Source of the DNA: an uncultured Prevotella sp. | GTDB taxonomy: Bacteria > Bacteroidota > Bacteroidia > Bacteroidales > Bacteroidaceae | Assembly (NCBI GenBank): GCA_937898715.1 | Contig: CALEKA010000065.1 | Coordinates: 1-64,000, forward strand | Reading direction: 5' to 3' | Length of the DNA stretch: 64,000 nt | Shown here: positions 1-6,731 of the stretch, one piece after another | Layout: each line of letters begins with the position of its first letter | Position numbering within the stretch: position 1 is the first letter of the stretch | Notes under the pieces: model-generated | Seen by the model: only the letters and a program-made list of their open reading frames with translations | What the model was told of the DNA's origin: nothing | Databases searched by the model: none | Program-made: the position numbers and the translations under genes

Positions 1-56
1 TATGAATATCATTGGGCTTTCAGCCCGCCCATTCTAAATCCGAAACTTGAATAAGA
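1..56. repeat. Fragment of nested-palindrome repeat (end copy)
   Basis: This stretch contains the palindrome GGGCTTTCAGCCC at 14-26. It is nearly identical to the right end of the nested-palindrome cluster at about 3841-3896, including the trailing bases before the downstream gene. The element is cut by the window edge, so its full extent is not visible. It lies directly upstream of the AAA+ ATPase gene, just as its partner lies upstream of the VapE-like gene. Confidence 0.8.
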
Positions 57-95
57 ACTATCTTGCTCGACGTACATTATAATATCTGCTTATAT

Positions 96-1838
96 ATGAA
101 AAACGCATCTACTAATCCTCAACCCATCAGTTCCGAAAATGCGGGATGTGGCGTCGTGATTATTTGTATTGTTGCCATATCGATTACGGTCATTTTGGGC
201 TGGATGGAATATCCTGTGCTCAATCTGATCATATGCATGATAGCTGGTTTGCTTTGCGTAGGGCTTGTGGCTGCTACTGATCCTAAGGCGCTTAAGGCTG
301 ACGATAAGTCGGGAGATAACAAGCCTTCTCCTATGCTCGATCCTAAGCCAAAGTCGGTGCCCGACAGTCATCGACGGACGATGCGCGATATCGGTCCAGC
401 AGAATTTGCGCTGCTACAATCGGAAGTATATAGGCTTTATGATTTTGTGGAACGTGCATGCGAGCGTAAGGATGTAAGGGAACGTCTGGACAAAGTAATG
501 AACATTTCCAATGAAGACGACACTCCCTGGGACTTTGGTCTTAAGAAGCAGATGACGATTCTGGTCGATGTGAAACGTGCTTACGATGGCTTGGGACATG
601 GCTACCCATCTGATGATCCCGAAAGTATAGGACTTACTCTGTTTGCTGCTTACTATATAGACAATCAGCGTACGAAGTGGGAGTACAAAGATCGCTTCTT
701 GGTGAAGGACTTACAGCCTTCTCTGAGTAGTTACTTAAAGAATGTCGACATTCTTATCAGCAAATCTCCTTTTGGCGAGAATGTGTTTTTCTTCCAATAT
801 ATTTTAGGGCTTTGTGATGAAGACCTGTCTATGCAGTATACCACCCTACTCTATCGTTTTGCTTCTGCCACAGCCAAGGCAGACGGCACGGTGACTCCTC
901 AAGAGGCAAAGTGGTTGGCTACGATAGCTCATCAAAATCCCGCTATTGATGCTTCGGAAATGGAGGCATACATCAGTGATAGTACTGAGAAGGAGGATAA
1001 GTTGGCTCCTCGCTCCGTGTCTGCGGTCGATGAGAAGAAGGCTGAAGAGGAGTTGAGGGAGTTGATTGGTCTGCAATCGGTCAAAGACGACGTGATGCGA
1101 CTGACCAACTTTGTGCGCATCCAGCAAGAGAGGGCGCACCTTGGGATGAAGACGACTTCGGTGTCTTACCATTGTGTGTTTACGGGCAATCCGGGTACGG
1201 GTAAAACCACGGTGGCTCGTATCGTGGCTCGTATCTATAAGGAGCTTGGCATTCTAAAGAAGGGACAACTCATCGAGACGGATCGTTCGGGACTCGTAGC
1301 GGAGTATGTGGGCCAGACGGCTGTTAAGACGAACAAGGTGATCGATAGTGCACTTGATGGTGTGCTGTTTATCGACGAGGCATACTCTCTCGTGCAGGGT
1401 GGTAAGGAGGACTATGGTATGGAAGCCATTGCGACGCTGCTTAAGCGTATGGAGGACGATCGTGAGCGCCTGATCGTGATCCTTGCAGGCTATGAGGGCG
1501 AGATGCATACGTTTATCCAAGCCAATCCTGGACTACAGAGTCGCTTCAATCGCTACATTCACTTTGAGGATTACTCTGCAGAGGAGTTGAAGAGGATTTT
1601 CTTGCTTAATGTGAAGAAGCTTGACTATAAGCTCACTGATGCTGCTCTTGATAAATTGAACCAGGTGCTCTCTACAGCTGTAGCCACTAAGGATGAGAAC
1701 TTTGGCAATGCTCGCTTTGTGCGCAATCTCTTTGAGCGTACGCTGGAGAATCAGGCTACGCGACTGTCGACGGTCACCTCGCTTACGAAAGAGAAGTTAT
1801 CGGAGATTACGGAGGAAGACATAAGTATTGCCAAATAA
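96..1838 (+). CDS. Membrane-anchored AAA+ ATPase (CbxX/CfxQ-SpoVK type) with TerB-like region
   Basis: This is a 580-residue protein if translation starts at the ATG at 96. An in-frame ATG at 63 is possible, but it would put a short polar stretch before the membrane region. Residues about 13-60 form two hydrophobic segments, followed by a linker rich in charge and proline. A middle region resembles TerB (the stretch around ASATAKADGTVTPQEAKWL). The C-terminal half is an AAA+ domain with Walker A GNPGTGKTT at about 364-372, Walker B GVLFIDEAYSL, and a sensor/arginine-finger region around LQSRFNR. CbxX/CfxQ-type ATPases remodel protein partners; the substrate here is unknown. It stands alone, with repeats on both sides. 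The TerB-plus-AAA arrangement suggests an envelope stress or remodelling role, which is inference. Confidence 0.85.
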   Translation: MKNASTNPQPISSENAGCGVVIICIVAISITVILGWMEYPVLNLIICMIAGLLCVGLVAATDPKALKADDKSGDNKPSPMLDPKPKSVPDSHRRTMRDIGPAEFALLQSEVYRLYDFVERACERKDVRERLDKVMNISNEDDTPWDFGLKKQMTILVDVKRAYDGLGHGYPSDDPESIGLTLFAAYYIDNQRTKWEYKDRFLVKDLQPSLSSYLKNVDILISKSPFGENVFFFQYILGLCDEDLSMQYTTLLYRFASATAKADGTVTPQEAKWLATIAHQNPAIDASEMEAYISDSTEKEDKLAPRSVSAVDEKKAEEELRELIGLQSVKDDVMRLTNFVRIQQERAHLGMKTTSVSYHCVFTGNPGTGKTTVARIVARIYKELGILKKGQLIETDRSGLVAEYVGQTAVKTNKVIDSALDGVLFIDEAYSLVQGGKEDYGMEAIATLLKRMEDDRERLIVILAGYEGEMHTFIQANPGLQSRFNRYIHFEDYSAEELKRIFLLNVKKLDYKLTDAALDKLNQVLSTAVATKDENFGNARFVRNLFERTLENQATRLSTVTSLTKEKLSEITEEDISIAK

Positions 1839-1924
1839 TAAGTAACTATTTTTCTGGCTAAGACGAAGATGGGGCAAATGATTGTATCTGACGATGCATA
1901 ATAAATGAATCATAGTAATACTTC

Positions 1925-2061
1925 TCAGCCAGTACTGGGGGCGACGCGTCCTCGCGTCGGCGCTACCTGCAGACTGGAGGTGAGTCCTTAGGGAATGAGG
2001 CTCACTTCTTGGCTCGTTGGTGATGCCGACGCGTGGACGCGTCGCCCCCGGTATTGGCTGA
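1925..2061. repeat. Family-2 inverted-repeat element (paired 37-bp hairpin units)
   Basis: Two 37-bp arms at 1925-1961 and 2025-2061 are inverted copies with about three mismatches, separated by about 63 bp. Each arm contains its own small hairpin (CGACGCG, a 4-nt loop, CGCGTCG). Outer ends read TCAGCCA...TGGCTGA. The same unit recurs near 5433-5557, 20961-21078, 46834-47070 and 48264-48300. It sits between the convergent 3' ends of the AAA+ ATPase and the secreted protein gene. Confidence 0.9.
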
Positions 2062-2083
2062 AAATGTTCTTATATCGGGAACT

Positions 2084-2965
2084 TTACTCTACAAATTTCC
2101 AAGTGAAGACGCTGTAAGGACACTTTATGTCGGCCGAGCCATCATAGGAATAGACGCGGCGTTTGCCGTCGGAAGACTTGAAGTAGACGCTGACATTGCT
2201 CACGTAGCCTTCCTTGGGAAAAGCAGAGGCTATGATTTTGCTGAATTCGGAGTCAGGACACTGCGTCATGTAGTCCATCACAAATTGTTCTGTTTGCTCC
2301 GCAGGGACTGTCTGCGGCACATTCATGTAGAGCACTTCATAGACCACTTTGCCATTTTCCTCATCGCGTACGAGCTGCATGGAGGGATTTTTGTCGTTCA
2401 CACGGGTCACTACGAAGGAGGAGTTGACCACGTAGGTATAGCTCGGATTGGTGCCAGCCACGAGGAAACGCAACGTATAGTTATCACTTCCCGAGGGGTG
2501 TCCCACGGTGAATGGTAGTGAATGGTAGATGCCTTCTGTTCTCACTTGGAAATGCGCGTCGGGGCCGTCTGTTGGTCCCATGCCATCGGGGCCTTCCACT
2601 TCGTAGGCTGGTGGCATGAGCGGATTGGAGAGCGTAGCTACGGTGAGGGTGCGACAGCGCGACTTTTGTGTCCATGCTCCCACCCAAGTGCCGTTCTTCT
2701 GCTTCAGTTGTAGACAAGTCCAAGCGGAATTGCCACCCACTACGGGAAAAAGGTCGCCCGCATAGGCGCGTTCTGCCACAACGCGACGACCTTTACTGCT
2801 GGGTGTGAGGCGCATGAGGGGTTGATTGGTCTTGAGCTGAGCGAAGCTCTTGGGGGTGATCATCTTGAGCGAGAACTGCTTGGGCTGTGCCTGCATGCTC
2901 ATGCAAGCTGACGTGGCAAATGTGAGAATGGCTGCCGCGCGATATAGAGATTGAATGATCGTCAT
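2084..2965 (-). CDS. Secreted or periplasmic protein of unknown function
   Basis: I do not recognise the family. From the ATG at 2965 (or 2971) the 293-residue product begins with a clear signal peptide: a short basic start, a hydrophobic run with AAAILTFATSACM, and a likely cleavage near MQAQ. The mature part has several beta-like segments and no enzyme motif I can identify. The open frame extends upstream to 3109, but those residues precede the signal peptide. A possible -7 box (TATGTTTG on the minus strand, + strand 2998-3005) lies just upstream of the chosen start. The gene is flanked by the family-2 repeat on its 3' side and 22-bp-iteron element A on its 5' side. Confidence 0.7.
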   Translation of the reverse strand: MTIIQSLYRAAAILTFATSACMSMQAQPKQFSLKMITPKSFAQLKTNQPLMRLTPSSKGRRVVAERAYAGDLFPVVGGNSAWTCLQLKQKNGTWVGAWTQKSRCRTLTVATLSNPLMPPAYEVEGPDGMGPTDGPDAHFQVRTEGIYHSLPFTVGHPSGSDNYTLRFLVAGTNPSYTYVVNSSFVVTRVNDKNPSMQLVRDEENGKVVYEVLYMNVPQTVPAEQTEQFVMDYMTQCPDSEFSKIIASAFPKEGYVSNVSVYFKSSDGKRRVYSYDGSADIKCPYSVFTWKFVE

Positions 2966-3254
2966 ACGCATGCTGTATTGTAATAGTGATGAGGATGCAA
3001 ACATACTCATTTTCTCAAACTCTCGAGGTAAGAATACTCTTAAAAATGGTTGCGAAGATGCGATAGGCTCTCGCATGCGTGCGCGCACATTACAGACGTT
3101 TTTGGGCATTGAAACGCCACATCTATCACTCTACTTTCTTTTTTTCATCATACTCAGCAGTTTTTGATGTGCACGTACTCTTATTTCTCCTACACTTTGC
3201 TTGCACTTTTGCCTACACTCGAGCCGAATCTCTGACAGGAAGACTATCTTGACA

Positions 3255-3386
3255 GCACCAGGGGGAAATTCTTACAGCATCAAGGACTAATTTTTACACC
3301 ATCGAGGGGAAATTTTTACACCATCGAGGGGAAATTTTTACACCGTCAAGGGGAAATTTTGAAGACATTAGGGGATGTGAGATAAG
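3255..3386. repeat. Six 22-bp tandem units (element A core)
   Basis: Units begin at 3255, 3277, 3299, 3321, 3343 and 3365, an exact 22-bp period. The core of each reads close to CATCGAGGGGAAATTTTTAC, and one unit has AAGGACTAATTTTT instead. There are no unique spacers, so this is not CRISPR. The alternative form AAGGACTAAT is also found in the arrays of elements B (reverse strand) and D. Confidence 0.92.
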
Positions 3387-3582
3387 ACAGTATGAATGCA
3401 AGATAAGTGCAAGCAAAGGTACGGCACTTGCATTTGGTAAGTAATTGGTTTTCAGAAATATTACATCCTAAAAGTGTAAGATAAAACATATTCCGCTAAA
3501 TAATGTGCTGTAATGCGCGCACGAGGAGGGGGATATGTATGAGGGGCACGCAAGGGAAAGTTTGGCAGGGGATGAAGAAAAA

Positions 3583-3635
3583 GTGAACAGTTTGTACACT
3601 CTTTTTGTTACAACGGATGAAGTGACTTACCTTTG
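3583..3635 (+). promoter_or_regulatory. Outward promoter with 17-bp palindromic operator (element A)
   Basis: The palindrome GTGAACA-GTT-TGTACAC (3583-3599) is followed 4 bp later by TTTG (3604-3607), a 20-bp spacer, and TACCTTTG (3628-3635). This matches the Bacteroidetes -33/-7 promoter consensus. Palindrome-to-promoter spacing is identical at elements C and D. The first gene downstream is the VapE-like gene, about 370 bp away across the nested-palindrome cluster. Confidence 0.75.
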
Positions 3636-3673
3636 CAAACGATTAAAATACTTAAGTTCCTGATTTAGCAAAG

Positions 3674-3866
3674 CGGGCTGAAAGCCCAGTGATTTCCATA
3701 GCCCAAGGCAACGCCTTGGGTAGGAATTGCAAGAATGATACGCCCTGTAAGGGCAGAAGTAAGGACAATATATTTCTACTTTTGCCCTTACAGGGCGAAA
3801 CAATACTGCTTACGGGATACCCAGGGCGATGCCCTGGGCTATAAATATCATTGGGCTTTCAGCCCG
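3674..3866. repeat. Nested-palindrome (REP-like) cluster
   Basis: Three different palindromes are laid out as an inverted pair around a short centre. In order they are GGGCTGAAAGCCC (3675-3687), a stem around AGCCCAAGGC/GCCTTGGGT, a stem around CGCCCTGTAAGGGC, the centre at about 3755-3778, then the inverted counterparts ending with GGGCTTTCAGCCC (3853-3865). Each palindrome can form its own hairpin, and the whole can fold into one long stem. Palindromes of this kind are common between genes in Bacteroidetes. A copy of the right end opens the window. Confidence 0.85.
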
Positions 3867-4005
3867 TCCATTCTAAATCCGAAACTTAAATTAAAATATT
3901 CCATAGAAGGCTCGGATGCTGGAATGCATTATACCGAGAAAGAGGTTTATCATTCAGCATATCCGAGGCTTCCCATTACTAACCCTTACAAATACATTTT
4001 AAACC

Positions 4006-5388
4006 ATGATGACCAACATCAAACTACTGAGTCCGGTATGGATTTCCATGCTTAAGACTTTCCTTCCCAACCTCATAGAGTGGCTTAAGAAGCTCTGGAC
4101 GAGATGGATATCACGCACAAGGACGGTTTCTTCTCACGAAAGCACGGTGTCCCGTCTGACAGAAGGCATGAAGAAAGGAATCTCGCTGACAGCACGTGCC
4201 ATGCAGTTGATAGCCGAACGCTATGAAGTGCGCTACAACGTGCTCGACCGAGTGCCAGAAATCCGCCGAAGGGAGTCGGCAACGGATAGCACACTGGTCT
4301 CAGCTACGGAGAAATTTGCTCCGCTGACCGACGTGATACGCAACACGATGGTCATCGAGCTGCACAAGGCGAACTGCTCCGTGTGGAACGGCGACGTGAT
4401 GCGAATCGTAGCCTCAGAGTTTTCAAAGCCTTTTCATCCCTTTGCTCACTTCCTCGACCACTTGCCGCAGTGGGATGGAACTGACAGAGTGAGTCCATTG
4501 GCTCATCGCGTAAGTGAGAATGAACTATGGACTCGCGTGTTTCACACGTGGATGCGCACGATGGTGGCAGTGTGGATTCACGGATCGAATGCGTTGCTCG
4601 GACGTGAGAATCAATCGGCAGCAGGCTGCAGCGGCAACTCTATGACTCCGCTCTTGCTGAGCGAGGAACAGGGGCTACGCAAGAGTACGTTTTGCCGACT
4701 GCTGCTTCCACCCGAACTAAGAACGTACTTCACCGACAAATTCGACCTTTCGGGCAGTACGAGTCCGCAACTGATACTGGCGCGATATGGACTAATCAAC
4801 CTCGACGAGTTTGACAGTCTGAGTCTTCAGCAGACGGCAAAACTAAAAAATCTGGTACAACTTGAAGGCATGACGGGTCGTAAGCCCTATAGCGGACAGT
4901 TTACGGAGTTCTACCGCTTGGCATCGTTTATCGGCACGAGCAATCGATTCGACTTGCTGACCGACCCCTCGGGTAGTCGCCGATTCTTCTGCCAAGAGGT
5001 GACGAAGGCTATCGACTGCGAACTTCCTATCGACTATGCTCAGCTCTATGCACAACTTCTTCATGAAGTGAAGGCGGGTGATCCTACCTATTTTTCTCGC
5101 ACAGAGGAGGAGGAGATACAAGCACACAACCTATCCTTCTACCATACATCGACTCTGCGCGAAGTGTTCCTACAACAATTCTCCAGTGCCGCCGAGGGTG
5201 GTTCATCTGCCGAGGGTGCATGGCTCACGGCCACTGCCATTCTTCAGCGCATGCGCCAAGGGGCAGGTAGCGGAATGTTGCAAGGTGCAACTCCATCGAC
5301 CCTTGGCCGAGAACTGATGCAGATGAATGTGCCTCACAAGCGCTGCAGCCGTGGCACACTCTACCGAGTGGTGGAGAAAAAGATTTAA
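4006..5388 (+). CDS. VapE-family (virulence-associated E / primase-helicase-like) protein
   Basis: The 460-residue product matches the VapE-like ATPases common in Bacteroidales. The WDGTDRV motif leads into the core domain. A P-loop-like stretch follows, reading EEQGLRKSTF with Lys near residue 226. Next come the family-typical GLINLDEFDSLS and ASFIGTSNRFDLLTDPSGSRRFF. The C-terminal 60 residues resemble the DUF3874 tail (around LGRELMQMNVPHKR). Such proteins are often phage- or island-encoded and usually follow a primase-type N-terminal domain. Here that domain is absent, so this is either a short form or a remnant of a lost island. The start is uncertain (ATG at 4006 or 4009, or 4051). The candidate promoter is the outward one at 3604-3635. 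Confidence 0.82.
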   Translation: MMTNIKLLSPVWISMLKTFLPNLIEWLKKLWTRWISRTRTVSSHESTVSRLTEGMKKGISLTARAMQLIAERYEVRYNVLDRVPEIRRRESATDSTLVSATEKFAPLTDVIRNTMVIELHKANCSVWNGDVMRIVASEFSKPFHPFAHFLDHLPQWDGTDRVSPLAHRVSENELWTRVFHTWMRTMVAVWIHGSNALLGRENQSAAGCSGNSMTPLLLSEEQGLRKSTFCRLLLPPELRTYFTDKFDLSGSTSPQLILARYGLINLDEFDSLSLQQTAKLKNLVQLEGMTGRKPYSGQFTEFYRLASFIGTSNRFDLLTDPSGSRRFFCQEVTKAIDCELPIDYAQLYAQLLHEVKAGDPTYFSRTEEEEIQAHNLSFYHTSTLREVFLQQFSSAAEGGSSAEGAWLTATAILQRMRQGAGSGMLQGATPSTLGRELMQMNVPHKRCSRGTLYRVVEKKI

Positions 5389-5432
5389 GGCTGCATGACA
5401 TAAGCGCTTTAAGCATTGCGGTCTTATAGTAA

Positions 5433-5557
5433 TCAGCCAATACTGGGGGCGACGCGTCCTCGCGTCGGCAACACTTGCTGGCAAGAAAGCTCTTCATAGG
5501 GTGAATGGATTCTTGCTCATGCCGACGCGAGGACGCGTCGCTCACAGTAGACTCTGA
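5433..5557. repeat. Family-2 inverted-repeat element
   Basis: The left arm at 5433-5469 matches the 37-bp family unit closely. The right arm at 5521-5557 keeps the hairpin CGACGCG-AGGA-CGCGTCG but has a degenerate outer half. It lies between the convergent ends of the VapE-like gene and the Rpn nuclease gene. Confidence 0.85.
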
Positions 5558-5571
5558 ATAGCAAAGAATGA

Positions 5572-6525
5572 TTATTCCTTGCTCAATGCTTCCTCTATAA
5601 TAGATTGAGGAAGCTTGGTGAGACGAGCTATACTTGATACGTCAAGTCCTCCTTCGCTCAACGCCTTTATCATCTCTGCTCGCTCTTGCATGCGTCCTTT
5701 TTCAAGTCCGTCTTTCAGACCTTCTGCTCGACCTTCTGCACGGCCTTCCTTCAGACCTTCCTGGAAGCCTTCGTCACGACTTGTTCCAAGCACGCTTTTT
5801 TGGGTTCTTACGGCTTCCATATGGCGCAGATAAGCGCGGCGCTCAGCGGCAGGGAGTTCGTCAAAGCGCATACATTCACGGGCACGCTCAAGACCTGGGG
5901 CTGTAGAATCGTCGGGGATTTCGCCTGTTTTGAGATACGAGATCCATTCGTCGAGTGGCGTCTTGGCTACCTTATCGAAATCGTTGACACGAAGCACGTA
6001 GTACTCGGGGAATAAATCGCCTGCATCTTTGCGTTTCAGAACATCAGTTTCTCGCCGTCCGAAAAATTGCTCATTCTGACGAACAGAAAGTTTCAATACG
6101 TCAGTAGGATCGTGCAAGCCCTGAAATACGGTCTTGCCATGATAAACGTAGTCTTTGCCTTGTCCTAATTCGAAGTATACAATATTTACGGAATAGACTT
6201 TGCGCACTTTATCGTATTCGTCGCCCAGACCAATATAATCTGTAATGGCCTTTGATACGCCATAGAGCATGCGATGGAAGTAGGCAAGTTCACGCGTGTT
6301 CTGAATCTCAACGATGATGAGTTCTTGCTTATCGTTCTCAGCGAGTATGTCTACACGATTGAACTTATCGTCTTCTGTCTCTTGATTAGACTCGCTCTCA
6401 AGAAACTTTAAGATGGTGACCTTCTGTCCGAAGAGCGAGGTGAGTAGCCCTTCGATGACCGAGTGGTTTGCCTTATCGCGCAAGAGGCGCTTCATGGCCC
6501 AATCAAAACGGATATAGTTTGCCAT
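5572..6525 (-). CDS. Rpn-family PD-(D/E)XK nuclease / putative transposase
   Basis: The 317-residue protein fits the PDDEXK_2 (Rpn, recombination-promoting nuclease) family. It opens with a typical IRFDWAMKRLL motif. The nuclease core has Asp59 in RVDI and Glu73/Gln75 in VEIQ, the usual D...ExQ form of the motif. A hydrophobic segment around YFHRMLYGVSKAITDYI follows. The C-terminus holds the repetitive Gly/Glu/Lys-rich segment (EGFQEGLKEGRAEG-like units, about 253-290) characteristic of this family. These proteins are abundant and often multicopy in Bacteroidetes; loss of C-terminal repeat units is a known source of variation. No terminal inverted repeats mark it as a discrete transposon here. 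Confidence 0.9.
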   Translation of the reverse strand: MANYIRFDWAMKRLLRDKANHSVIEGLLTSLFGQKVTILKFLESESNQETEDDKFNRVDILAENDKQELIIVEIQNTRELAYFHRMLYGVSKAITDYIGLGDEYDKVRKVYSVNIVYFELGQGKDYVYHGKTVFQGLHDPTDVLKLSVRQNEQFFGRRETDVLKRKDAGDLFPEYYVLRVNDFDKVAKTPLDEWISYLKTGEIPDDSTAPGLERARECMRFDELPAAERRAYLRHMEAVRTQKSVLGTSRDEGFQEGLKEGRAEGRAEGLKDGLEKGRMQERAEMIKALSEGGLDVSSIARLTKLPQSIIEEALSKE

Positions 6526-6551
6526 AATCTCTTCTATTTTCTTTTATGAGG

Positions 6552-6582
6552 CAAATGTACGGATTTAAGCCTCATGCACAAA
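6552..6582 (-). promoter_or_regulatory. Promoter of the Rpn-family gene
   Basis: On the minus strand TTTG (6579-6582) is followed by 19 bp and TACATTTG (6552-6559). This is a near-consensus Bacteroidetes promoter, 27 bp upstream of the start codon. Confidence 0.65.
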
Positions 6583-6656
6583 ATTATCTCAATGAAAAAG
6601 AGCGGTTTGACCGACGATTGGAAGAACGTAACCGCTTATCCGAGTAGAGAAAGTAA

Positions 6657-6690
6657 TCCCCGCCAACGTCGCTTACGGACATTGGCGGGG
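6657..6690 (-). terminator. Hairpin after rpoC
   Basis: CCCCGCCAA and TTGGCGGGG form a 9-bp GC-rich stem about 40 bp beyond the rpoC stop codon. There is no strong U tract on the minus strand, so termination efficiency is uncertain. Confidence 0.55.
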
Positions 6691-6731
6691 ATATACTTAT
6701 ATATTATTAATGAGTGTGCGTAGCGGGAATA

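Larger units (their letters stand above)
3066..3635. mobile_element. 22-bp-iteron MITE-like element, copy A
   Basis: This gene-free stretch has a shared layout seen at three other loci. It has alternating CG-rich blocks followed by TTACAG on both sides (about 3083-3095, and inverted at 3508-3521). Inside those is an inner block resembling CCTACACTTTGCTTGCACT at about 3189-3207. The core is six tandem 22-bp units (3255-3386), followed by AAGTGCAAGC. The right end carries a 17-bp palindrome (3583-3599) and a promoter firing outward, to the right. No reading frame inside looks coding. Confidence 0.75.

Noticed and set aside
3255..3386. 22-bp array as CRISPR
   Set aside because: Units are contiguous with no unique spacers, are degenerate, and no cas genes are present.
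4006..6525. VapE-like gene plus Rpn nuclease as an intact prophage or satellite
   Set aside because: No integrase, capsid, terminase or attachment repeats are visible. The two genes are convergent and separated by a repeat.
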